Shown piece after piece: positions 15,412 through 22,242 of a stretch of 22,260 nt of DNA; within the stretch, counting starts at the first letter, position 1, and each line of letters opens with the position of its first letter. The position numbers and the translations under genes were made by a program. The DNA is from CAJWPI01 sp964571215 (GTDB lineage: Bacteria; Pseudomonadota; Gammaproteobacteria; Magnimaribacterales; Magnimaribacteraceae), in assembly GCA_964571215.1 (NCBI GenBank), contig CAZMZZ010000024.1, positions 1-22,260 of the forward strand. Direction: 5' to 3'. The notes under the pieces are model-generated. The model was not told where the DNA came from and made no database searches. It was given only the letters and a program-made list of their open reading frames with translations.

Positions 15412-16071
15412 TTAAATGATTTTTCCCTCTTTCAACTCTATTTGTTTGTTACATTTATTTGCAAGATCTTTATCGTGAGTAACTACTATTAAAGAACGAG
15501 AAGTTTCTTCATAAACTTTGAAAAAAAGATCAATAATTTTTTTTCCTGTTTTGGGGTCTAAATTACCAGTTGGTTCATCGACGAATAATATTTTTGCTTT
15601 ACAGGCAAATGCTCTTGCAATAGCAACTCTTTGTTGTTCGCCTCCAGAAAGCTGTTTAGGATAATGCTCGTATCTTTTTTCTAGACCCACTCTATTTAAA
15701 TACTCTTTTGCTAATTCTGTAGCATTGGGTAAATGTTTTATTTCTGCTGGTAGCATCACATTTTCGAGGGCAGTTAAACCTGGTAAAAGTTCAAAGGACT
15801 GAAAAACAAAAGCTACTTTCTCTTTTCTTATACTAGCCCTTTGATTTTCATTCATTAAATGAAGAGGGTGTTCATCAAGGTAAACTTTTCCAGAAGTTGC
15901 AGTATCTATGCCTGCCAGAAGACTCAGAAGAGTTGATTTTCCTGATCCCGAGGGTCCTACAATAGCCAAAGATTTGTCTTGTTCTAACTCAAGATTAATA
16001 TCTTCTAATATAATTAGGCTACCATCACTTGATGGAACTTCTTTTCTTAATGATGAGGTTTTGATGATCAT
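15412..16071 (-). CDS. ybbA: YbbA-type ABC transporter ATP-binding protein
   Basis: The 219-residue ATPase has every needed motif: Walker A GPSGSGKST (39-47), the Q-loop at FQSFELLPGLTALENV (Gln91), the signature LSGGEQQR (141-148), Walker B ILFVDEP (161-167), the D-loop GNLDP and the switch His199 (VVTHD). The sequence type is that of the LolD/MacB/FtsE group that pairs with FtsX-family permeases. It is followed by ybbP after 2 bases and diverges from tesA, reproducing the E. coli order. No Shine-Dalgarno sequence precedes the ATG; only 15 bases separate it from the tesA start. Confidence 0.93.
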   Translation of the reverse strand: MIIKTSSLRKEVPSSDGSLIILEDINLELEQDKSLAIVGPSGSGKSTLLSLLAGIDTATSGKVYLDEHPLHLMNENQRASIRKEKVAFVFQSFELLPGLTALENVMLPAEIKHLPNATELAKEYLNRVGLEKRYEHYPKQLSGGEQQRVAIARAFACKAKILFVDEPTGNLDPKTGKKIIDLFFKVYEETSRSLIVVTHDKDLANKCNKQIELKEGKII

Positions 16072-16086
16072 GGTTTTAATATTTAT

Positions 16087-16749
16087 ATGTTTTACATCCA
16101 GTTAAATAAATACAAATTAAGTATATTAACTTTAGTCATAATCTTAATGTCTTTAGGTGTTCAATCAAAAGAAGAACGAACCATATTAATTTTAGGCGAT
16201 AGTATAGGCGCAGGATACGGAATTCCTAGTGAAAATCGATGGACCAATATTTTGCAAGATTTAATAGATTCAACTAATACTAGAGTAAACGTTATAAATG
16301 CCAGCATTTCCGGGGACACAACCCAGGGAGGCTTATCACGTGTTTCCAATTTGCTTAAAGAGCATTCACCAGAATTTCTAGTGATAGAACTTGGAGGTAA
16401 TGATGCTCTAAGGGGTTATCCTTTAGAACGGATTAAATCAAACTTGCTTGATATATCTAAGATAGGTAAAAGTTATGAAGCACAGATTTTTCTTGTTCAG
16501 ATGCGAATTCCCCCAAATTATGGAGCAAAGTATACGAAAGCTTTTGAAAATATTTTTGAAGAAGTAGCTTTAACAGCTGAAGTAAATTTAATTCCTTTTA
16601 TGTTAGAAGATATAGCTCTAGACAAAAATCTTATGTTACCTGATGGTATCCATCCAAATATACATGCACAACCTCTAATAGCTAAACATTTTTTTTCACA
16701 CTTAAGACCAATTATTGAAAGCAATTCTCAGATTTATAGAAAAAAATAG
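16087..16749 (+). CDS. tesA: TesA-type GDSL esterase / acyl-CoA thioesterase I
   Basis: This 220-residue SGNH hydrolase shows block I ILGDSIGAGYGI with Ser39, block II NASISGDT, block III ELGGND with Asn105, and block V PDGIHPN with Asp186 and His189. The hydrophobic N-terminus (about 10-27, ending GVQS) is an export signal, so the enzyme is periplasmic like E. coli TesA, a thioesterase, protease and lysophospholipase I. Divergence from ybbAP supports the name. The start ATG is only 15 bases from the ybbA start with no ribosome-binding site between, so the promoter must lie inside ybbA or the mRNA is leaderless. A later ATG (16147) would cut into the signal and is rejected. Confidence 0.92.
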   Translation: MFYIQLNKYKLSILTLVIILMSLGVQSKEERTILILGDSIGAGYGIPSENRWTNILQDLIDSTNTRVNVINASISGDTTQGGLSRVSNLLKEHSPEFLVIELGGNDALRGYPLERIKSNLLDISKIGKSYEAQIFLVQMRIPPNYGAKYTKAFENIFEEVALTAEVNLIPFMLEDIALDKNLMLPDGIHPNIHAQPLIAKHFFSHLRPIIESNSQIYRKK

Positions 16750-16779
16750 TATAGTTCTAAAAAAAAGAAAGAATAAGGT

Positions 16780-17253
16780 ATGGAAAGTTTAATAAGCATT
16801 GCTGAAATAATGCAAATAGCTGTTACTCCAGTTTTTCTGTTAGCAGGCATTGGAGCTTTACTTAATGTAATGACAGCAAGACTTGGAAGGATCAAAGATA
16901 GAATGAGAGTTTTACAACAAGCCCTCGTAAATATTGACGGAGAAGGAAGAGATGTTCTTGAAGAAGCTACAAGAAAATTAACCAATAGAAGTAAACTAAT
17001 TTATTTATCAATATGCACCTCAACAGCCAGTGCACTTTTTGTTTGTTTTGTAATAGTTGCCTTGTTCTTAGAGAGTCTGAATCAAACTGATCTTTCTTTA
17101 TTAATAGCTTTTCTTTTTATTGCATGTATGGCTTTTTTGATACTTTCTTTAACTGCATTTGTAAGTGAAGTATTTATAGCAACTAGATCGATTCATAGGA
17201 GGCTAGTAGATAGCGAGGCAGTGATAGCATCACATCATAAGAAGAGTAATTAG
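16780..17253 (+). CDS. DUF2721 family membrane protein
   Basis: The 157-residue protein opens with SIAEIMQIAVTPVFLLAGIGALLNVMTARLGRIKDRMR, which is the signature start of DUF2721: a membrane helix followed by a conserved basic RLGRIKDR stretch. A polar helix (about 40-70) then leads to two more membrane helices (about 72-94 and 101-125) and a basic C-terminus. The function of the family is not known. It follows tesA by 30 bases on the same strand and may be cotranscribed. AAGG lies very close to the ATG, so the ribosome-binding site is poor. Confidence 0.85.
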   Translation: MESLISIAEIMQIAVTPVFLLAGIGALLNVMTARLGRIKDRMRVLQQALVNIDGEGRDVLEEATRKLTNRSKLIYLSICTSTASALFVCFVIVALFLESLNQTDLSLLIAFLFIACMAFLILSLTAFVSEVFIATRSIHRRLVDSEAVIASHHKKSN

Positions 17254-17267
17254 GGGGTTTTCTAATT
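17248..17267. terminator. Hairpin overlapping the stop codons of two convergent genes
   Basis: AATTAG (17248-17253) and CTAATT (17262-17267) form a 6-bp stem around GGGGTTTT. The TAG stop of the DUF2721 gene ends the left arm and the TAG stop of the desaturase gene, on the other strand, begins the right arm. Both transcripts would therefore end in or just after the hairpin. The stem is short and A/T-rich. Confidence 0.3.
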
Positions 17268-18170
17268 TAATTGTCTTAAAGAGTTGGCTGTTATCTTTTT
17301 AGGAATGTTTTCTGAATTTGGCATTCCTCTTTCAACCATAAATGGCATTAAGGCTTCAATTGCTTTAGGTTCATCAAAATGACAAATATTAGGATACATA
17401 TGATGCATGGCATGGATTTGCATTGAATGATTTAGAAATCTAGGTAATCCGTTACTCCAAAATCTTGTATCTAGGTATCTTCCTGTAGGAAGTCTATTGT
17501 GGGGCTTCATTGAGAAGATAATGCCTAGATAAGAGGTGGCTATCTTTCTAGGGAGCCACCATAAAAATAAGGTTTCTAAAGGATAATATATGGCAATACC
17601 CATCTGAGCAAAGAAGAACAACAAAGAAAATAATCCCCCTCGTTCCATGGCTTGTTTAAAAGAAGGGTCATCTTCAGAAAATTTTTCTACCATTTTTAAA
17701 AGTTTTCCATCATTACCAGTTTGCAAGTGTATGTTCATAGCTGATTGCCACCAATTGTCAACATGGGTATGTCCATAGTCTGGGTCCTTTTCAGGATCGT
17801 TAGTATGGGCATGATGCTTTAAGTGAGTAGCCTTTAATATGTCATGGGATTGAGCTAAGGGAATAAGAGAAATCTGCCCAACAGCAAAATTTAACCACAG
17901 TAAATTCTTATGTTTTCCTGAAAGATGACCATGTTGACCTGCATGTGAAGGCAAATAAGCAAAGGCTGTTGTTAGAATCGTTAATAAGAAACCTAACCAC
18001 AATGGAATTATGCTTTGCACCACTAATGACCAAGTACCTAGCCATAAGGAGAATTGCCCTAATCCAATTGCTATCATTTCCCACTCAATACGACCCATAA
18101 AGGTTCTAGCAACCTTCCTTTCTTCTTCTATAGAAAGATCTTTGAGATCTAGATTCACTAATTTATCCAC
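17262..18170 (-). CDS. Fatty acid desaturase family membrane di-iron protein
   Basis: Counting from GTG 18170 (302 residues), the three histidine boxes of membrane desaturases and hydroxylases are present: HAGQHGH (His76, 80, 82), HLKHH (His116, 119, 120) and HAMHH (His253, 256, 257). There are pairs of hydrophobic helices near 33-75, 85-105 and 180-220. The enzyme would use O2 and a di-iron centre in the inner membrane to desaturate or hydroxylate a lipid acyl chain or a related lipid. GTG 18170 has GAGG six bases upstream; a TTG two codons earlier touches that site directly and is less likely. The gene overlaps the end of the small upstream membrane-protein gene by 13 bases, so translation is probably coupled. 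No adjacent ferredoxin gene is seen. Confidence 0.85.
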   Translation of the reverse strand: MDKLVNLDLKDLSIEEERKVARTFMGRIEWEMIAIGLGQFSLWLGTWSLVVQSIIPLWLGFLLTILTTAFAYLPSHAGQHGHLSGKHKNLLWLNFAVGQISLIPLAQSHDILKATHLKHHAHTNDPEKDPDYGHTHVDNWWQSAMNIHLQTGNDGKLLKMVEKFSEDDPSFKQAMERGGLFSLLFFFAQMGIAIYYPLETLFLWWLPRKIATSYLGIIFSMKPHNRLPTGRYLDTRFWSNGLPRFLNHSMQIHAMHHMYPNICHFDEPKAIEALMPFMVERGMPNSENIPKKITANSLRQLN

Positions 18171-18412
18171 ACCCAACCTCTGTACTTTGCTAATAAGCCT
18201 AGAATTAAACCCAATAAATAAGCCAATAGAGTCAAAGACAAATCATGTGAGTTTTGAAATAAGTACTCAGATGTGGCTTTAAAGATGCTTCCCCAAAAGA
18301 CAACCCCAAACCAAACTAATCCCCATGATGTTATGTGGGCTAAAAAGATTTCTATTATTTTTTTCATATATGCTTCTAAAGGTTCATCTCCAAAAGAACA
18401 AGATTCATACAT
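18158..18412 (-). CDS. Small hypothetical membrane protein overlapping the desaturase gene
   Basis: The 84-residue frame codes for two hydrophobic helices (about 20-45 and 58-76) with a basic end (AKYRGWVWIN). The first ATG (18412) is taken; ATG 18367, giving MKKIIEIF, is an alternative. Neither has a strong ribosome-binding site. I do not recognise a family. Its 3' end overlaps the desaturase start by 13 bases, which supports it being a real gene whose product might act beside the desaturase in the membrane; that link is inference. Confidence 0.55.
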   Translation of the reverse strand: MYESCSFGDEPLEAYMKKIIEIFLAHITSWGLVWFGVVFWGSIFKATSEYLFQNSHDLSLTLLAYLLGLILGLLAKYRGWVWIN

Positions 18413-18460
18413 AAGCTTACTTTATGATATTCTTTAACGCTAATATTTAAGAAAAAAAGC

Positions 18461-18664
18461 ATGTATTACATAGTAATCCTTGCTCTGGTAGTTTGGGAAA
18501 TATATTGGACAGTCAGAGCGTGTTGGCTTGCAGCTAAGAACAATGATAAAGGCTGGTTTATATTTATGCTTGTTTTCAATCTTTTGGGGATTCCAGAAAT
18601 AATCTATATTAATAAAATAAACAACAGAGTTGCTTTAGATAACAAAAATCAAAAGGATCAATGA
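18461..18664 (+). CDS. Small membrane protein, DUF5652-like
   Basis: The 67-residue protein has two hydrophobic helices. The middle, RACWLAAKNNDKGWFIFML followed by NLLGIPEIIYI, matches the pattern of DUF5652, where an ALWKAA-type helix end, an aromatic WF and an N-x-x-G-I-x-E/P-I-I-Y segment recur. The function is unknown. The last base triplet overlaps the next gene as ATGA, so the alpha/beta hydrolase is translated by coupling with it. Confidence 0.7.
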   Translation: MYYIVILALVVWEIYWTVRACWLAAKNNDKGWFIFMLVFNLLGIPEIIYINKINNRVALDNKNQKDQ

Positions 18665-19659
18665 AAACCTTTTTTAAACTGCTTGCTGCAACAATAGTTA
18701 TCATTTTAGTTGTTTCTATTTTAGGGGGGACTTATTTAGATATTTCTCGTGAGGAGTTAGAGACTAAGTATGCCACAGGAAATTCTAACTTTATTTACCT
18801 GAATGATGGGGCCAGAATTCATTATAGAGATGAAGGAAATAAAAAGGGTCCAGTAATACTATTACTACATGGTTTCAATGGGTCTTTATTTAATTTCGAG
18901 CTTATAGTGCCTCAATTAGAAAAAGATTTTCGCTTGATCAGTCTTGATTTACCCGCATTTGGTTTAACAGGTGCTATACCCTCCGCTGATTACACCATGA
19001 AAAATTTCATTAAGACTATTTTTGATTTTACAAAAAGAATAGAAATTCAAGAATTTATTATTTTGGGCAATTCAATGGGAGGGAATGTAGCTTGGAGTTA
19101 TGCCTTAGATTATCCAGAACAAGTTAAAGGATTAATTCTTATTGGTTCAGGAGGAATTATCGAAGATCTGCATCATGAAGATCTAGAAAGGAAAGCAGAA
19201 AGGACACTTGATGATTCTCCAATTGCATGGAAGATAATGTCTTCAGATTTAACAAAATTTGTGCTTCGTTATTTTACACCTAAATTTTTTGCTGAACAGG
19301 GCTTAAGGACTGCTCTTAAAGATGAGAAGCTTGTGACTGATGCATTAATAAATCAATTTCATGGATTGGTTTTACTGGAGGGCTCGCGCCAGGCTATATT
19401 ATCTATGAACCGAGATGTGGAAAAAAGATTTGCTAAACCAGATGTTCTTAAAGATATTGTTACTAGAACTTTAATAATTCATGGGGAAGAAGATAATCTA
19501 ATTAACGTTGCCAATTCTAAATATTATCAGGAGAATATCCCCGAACTTAAGGTTAAAATATATACTAATATAGGTCATATGCCTATGTATGAAGATCCAA
19601 TAAGGACCGCTAAAGATGTTAAAGAATTTATTAAAACTCTCCCAGGAATAGGCCTATGA
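18661..19659 (+). CDS. Membrane-anchored alpha/beta hydrolase
   Basis: The 332-residue protein begins with one membrane helix (residues 4-23), probably an uncleaved anchor placing the enzyme on the periplasmic face. The hydrolase domain follows: the oxyanion segment LLLHGFNGS, nucleophile elbow GNSMGG, the acid in IIHGEEDNLI and His in NIGHMPMYE. The order and spacing fit the general lipase/esterase/epoxide-hydrolase fold, and the sequence resembles lipases such as those with a lipase-chaperone-free, anchored N-terminus. The substrate is unknown. It overlaps the upstream DUF5652-like gene (ATGA). A frameshifted small gene follows, beginning inside its last codons; a single base shift near 19650 would make the two one continuous protein. 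Confidence 0.88.
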   Translation: MKTFFKLLAATIVIILVVSILGGTYLDISREELETKYATGNSNFIYLNDGARIHYRDEGNKKGPVILLLHGFNGSLFNFELIVPQLEKDFRLISLDLPAFGLTGAIPSADYTMKNFIKTIFDFTKRIEIQEFIILGNSMGGNVAWSYALDYPEQVKGLILIGSGGIIEDLHHEDLERKAERTLDDSPIAWKIMSSDLTKFVLRYFTPKFFAEQGLRTALKDEKLVTDALINQFHGLVLLEGSRQAILSMNRDVEKRFAKPDVLKDIVTRTLIIHGEEDNLINVANSKYYQENIPELKVKIYTNIGHMPMYEDPIRTAKDVKEFIKTLPGIGL

Positions 19660-20074
19660 AGACACTAATGAAGAGAACCAGAAAGAAAAAACAATCCTTG
19701 ATTCTAATAAACCCGAATTGACAGCGGAAACCAGTGAAGTAACAGAAGAAGGGTCTTCTGATAAAGTTATTCAACAACAAAAACAACTTATATCTCCTCT
19801 GAAAAAAGAATTAAAAGAGGTGAAAGAAAAGAAACAGCCAGTTAAGTCAGCAGAAAAACAGGAAGTTTACTTTGCAACTATCCAAAAAGTAGATTATATA
19901 AATTATAGATTCTTTTTTAACCCTAGATAACGGTCAGAAGTGGTCCACTAGTGATACTGGTAAAGCTGCAAAATTAAAGCCAGGCCAGAAGGTTCAGATA
20001 ATTCCAGGGGCTTTTGGAGCATCGTATCTAAAGAATACTATAAAGGGAGATTCAGGTTAAGAAGAGTTAGGTAA
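19652..20074 (+). pseudogene. Frameshifted small gene with a C-terminal LDNGQxW domain
   Basis: Three adjoining pieces give one protein-like sequence in two frames. Piece 1 (19652-19915) is hydrophilic, rich in Glu, Lys and Gln, and ends VYFATIQKVDYINYRFF. Piece 2, shifted by +1 after the T6 run at 19913-19918, reads LTLDNGQKW and then LKPGQKVQIIPGAFGASYLKN. Piece 3, back in the first frame after about 20045, reads GRFRLRRVR and stops at 20074. Together the end resembles the C-terminal domain of small uncharacterised exported proteobacterial proteins. Without the shifts the frame stops at 19928. No good start exists: the first frame has no ATG, and ATG 19656, overlapping the hydrolase stop, is in the wrong frame. 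It is either a decaying gene or a product of homopolymer sequencing errors. Confidence 0.65.
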
Positions 20075-20142
20075 TCTTTCTTCATAATCCTTTAGACTTT
20101 TTCTTTAAGAAGTGTAATATTTACTTGAAATCTTAAAGAAGT

Positions 20143-20331
20143 ATGAAAAAAGACCAACTACTTTTAATTTCAGGATCTATTTTTACTGCACTTTCGGTCT
20201 TACATCTAGTAAGGTTTTTCACTCGTAGTGATATGATTATTTTTAGTTTTCAACTTCCTTTACTTCTTTCTTTATTTGCAGCTGTATTCACAGCTATTTT
20301 TGCTTACTTGTGTTTCAACCCAAAGAAATAA
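20143..20331 (+). CDS. Small hypothetical membrane protein
   Basis: The 62-residue protein begins MKKDQLLLISGSIFTALSVL and has two hydrophobic helices (about 5-26 and 34-57) joined by a short loop with FFTRSD, ending in NPKK. Helix spacing and flanking Lys residues fit a two-pass inner-membrane protein. AAAGAAG lies just before the ATG and can serve as ribosome-binding site. I recognise no family. It stands between the broken small gene and the AMP nucleosidase gene, all on the plus strand. Confidence 0.6.
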   Translation: MKKDQLLLISGSIFTALSVLHLVRFFTRSDMIIFSFQLPLLLSLFAAVFTAIFAYLCFNPKK

Positions 20332-20336
20332 GACCA

Positions 20337-20354
20337 CAAATTTTTTCAAATTTG
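20337..20354 (+). terminator. Possible weak terminator after the small membrane protein gene
   Basis: CAAATTT and AAATTTG form a perfect 7-bp stem with the loop TTTC, six bases after the stop of the 62-residue protein. The stem is nearly all A/T and no T-run follows, so it is only a weak candidate. Confidence 0.25.
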
Positions 20355-20400
20355 AGTTTGAGCTTGAATGGAGTAGCATGGATAGATAAAAATTAAAGAT

Positions 20401-21174
20401 ATGGAAGACAAATTAGAAATAGCAAAAGATTGGCTACCAAGATATACAGGAATGCCTCTGACGAAATTTGGTAAGCACATCTTGTTAACCAATTTTGCAG
20501 ATTATGTAGAGAAATTTTCAGAGAAATTTAATTCAGAAATTTATGGGAAAAAGAAACCTATGCAAGCTTCTACAAACGACGATGGTCTAACTATTATCAA
20601 TTACGGGATTGGTTCCCCTAATGCTGCTACGATCATGGATCTTTTAGTTGCTTGCAATCCTAAAGGAGTACTTTTTCTTGGAAAATGTGGAGGATTAAAA
20701 GAAACTAGTGAGATAGGTCACTTTATTCTTCCAATTGCTGCGGTAAGAGGGGAAGGAACCAGTCATGATTATTTCCCCAGTGAAGTTCCAGCCTTACCTT
20801 CCTTTAAATTACACAAATTTGTTTCTGAAAAGATTATTGAAAAAGGTCTGGAGTATAGGACAGGAGTGATTTATACAACCAATAGGAGAGTTTGGGAGCA
20901 CGACAAATCTTTTATGAAACAGTTAAAAAAAACTACTTGTATAGGAATAGATATGGAGACTTCAACGATTTTTATTGTTGGTCATTACAATGAAATTGCA
21001 AGAGGAGCTCTATTGCTAGTTTCTGATATCCCAGTGACTCCAGATGGAGTAAAGACAGAGGAGTCAGACAAAGAGGTCACCAATGAATGGACTGAAACTC
21101 ACTTAGAAATTGGTATAAATGCTATGACAGAGATAGGTAACAGTGGAGAGAAGATTAAACACTTTAGATATTAA
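20401..21174 (+). CDS. amn: AMP nucleosidase, short type
   Basis: The 257-residue protein belongs to the nucleoside phosphorylase superfamily and is close to the short AMP nucleosidases common in Bacteroidetes. Diagnostic stretches are DWLPRYTG at the N-terminus, NYGIGSPNAATIMDLL (67-82), FLGKCGGLK (92-100), GEGTSHDYFP, YTTNRRVWEHD and the nucleoside-binding GIDMETST (Glu186), with Asp209 in LLVSDIP as the probable catalytic acid. The enzyme splits AMP into adenine and ribose 5-phosphate in the cytoplasm, regulating adenylate level. The E. coli Amn is nearly twice as long because of an extra N-terminal domain involved in regulation; that domain is absent here. No clear ribosome-binding site precedes the ATG. 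It is convergent with the LLM gene, 5 bases apart. Confidence 0.88.
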   Translation: MEDKLEIAKDWLPRYTGMPLTKFGKHILLTNFADYVEKFSEKFNSEIYGKKKPMQASTNDDGLTIINYGIGSPNAATIMDLLVACNPKGVLFLGKCGGLKETSEIGHFILPIAAVRGEGTSHDYFPSEVPALPSFKLHKFVSEKIIEKGLEYRTGVIYTTNRRVWEHDKSFMKQLKKTTCIGIDMETSTIFIVGHYNEIARGALLLVSDIPVTPDGVKTEESDKEVTNEWTETHLEIGINAMTEIGNSGEKIKHFRY

Positions 21175-21179
21175 ATCTC

Positions 21180-22187
21180 CTAACCTATTAATTCAGCTAC
21201 TTGCCTTAGTTTTTCTTTGCTGTGTGTTCCTACAAGAATAGAGGTAATTGGAGTTTCTTTCCAAGCTTGGAGTCTATCCTTGATTCTTTCAGGTGGTCCT
21301 ACTAAAGATATTTCATCAGCAAATTCGTCAGGTACTGCAACTGCAGCTTCAGTCCTTTTGCCATCTAAAAAGAGTTTTTGAATATTTTTTGCTTCAGATT
21401 CAAATCCCATTCTTCCCATCAATTCAGTATGAAAATTTTTCTTTGCTGCTCCCATTCCACCTATGTAAAGAGCTAAAGAATTTTTTATAGGGATTAATCC
21501 CTTTTCCACCTCGTCACATATATCTATGGTTACTCCTACAGAAATTTCAAAGTTATCTTTAGCATTTTTTATTTGATCTGAATAAACATCTTGTCTGTAT
21601 GGAGAATAGTAAAGAGGAAGCCAACCGTCAGCAATTTCTGCTGTCATAGTGACATTCTTAGGACCTTCAGCTCCTAAAAAGATTGGCAGGTCTGGTCTTA
21701 GAGGGTGAGTAATAGAACGTAATGGCTTTCCAAGATTCCAGCTTCCATCTCCGCTATAAGGTAAAGGGTAATGTTTCCCGTCATTAGTTACAGGCTCTTC
21801 TCTCTTAAGAATCTTTCTAATTATGTCTACATACTCTCTTGTCCTCGACAGAGGTTTAGAAAAGGGCTGTCCATACCATCCTTCAACAACTTGAGGTCCA
21901 GATACACCTAAACCTAATATCATTCTTCCATTTGAAAGATGGTCAAGAGTTAAAGCTGCCATAGCAGTTGCAGCAGGTGTTCTGGCTGATAGCTGAGCTA
22001 TACCTGTACCTAATCTAATTTTTTGAGTATGAGCTCCTATCCAACTTAGTGGGGTAAAAACATCAGAACCCCATGCTTCTGCCGTCCATATACTGTCATA
22101 ACCCAAAGATTCTGCTTCCTGAGCTATTCCAATAATATTCTCAGTTGGTTGAGCTCCAAAATAGCCAAGTTGCACTCCAAGTTTCAT
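21180..22187 (-). CDS. LLM class oxidoreductase, Rv3520c-like (F420- or flavin-dependent)
   Basis: The 335-residue TIM-barrel protein starts MKLGVQLGYFGAQPTENI and contains IWTAEAWGSDVFTPLSW, QLSARTPAATAMAALTLDHLSNGR and LGLGVSGPQVVEGWYGQPF, all landmarks of the actinobacterial Rv3520c family annotated as F420-dependent. In bacteria without F420 the same fold uses FMN; I see no F420 biosynthesis gene in the window, so the cofactor is open. It is a distinct subfamily from the protein at 4979-6067. Other marks are LRPDLPIFLGAEGPKNVTMTAEIADGWLPLYYSP (about 160-200). A strong GGAGG site precedes the ATG by about 9 bases, and a probable promoter lies in the last 50 bases of the window. Confidence 0.9.
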   Translation of the reverse strand: MKLGVQLGYFGAQPTENIIGIAQEAESLGYDSIWTAEAWGSDVFTPLSWIGAHTQKIRLGTGIAQLSARTPAATAMAALTLDHLSNGRMILGLGVSGPQVVEGWYGQPFSKPLSRTREYVDIIRKILKREEPVTNDGKHYPLPYSGDGSWNLGKPLRSITHPLRPDLPIFLGAEGPKNVTMTAEIADGWLPLYYSPYRQDVYSDQIKNAKDNFEISVGVTIDICDEVEKGLIPIKNSLALYIGGMGAAKKNFHTELMGRMGFESEAKNIQKLFLDGKRTEAAVAVPDEFADEISLVGPPERIKDRLQAWKETPITSILVGTHSKEKLRQVAELIG

Positions 22188-22211
22188 TTTTACTCCCTCC
22201 TTACATTAAAG

Positions 22212-22242
22212 ATTATTTATTTATTTTAACTTGGTTGTTAAA
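22212..22242 (-). promoter_or_regulatory. Probable promoter with palindrome for the Rv3520c-like gene
   Basis: On the minus strand, TTAACA (22241-22236, 5 of 6 to the -35 consensus) is followed after 18 bases by AATAAT (22217-22212, 5 of 6 to the -10 consensus). The -35 box is overlapped by the inverted repeat TTTAAC-ttggtt-GTTAAA (22225-22242), which could be an operator for a dimeric repressor. Both matches are in AT-rich DNA and need testing. Confidence 0.4.
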
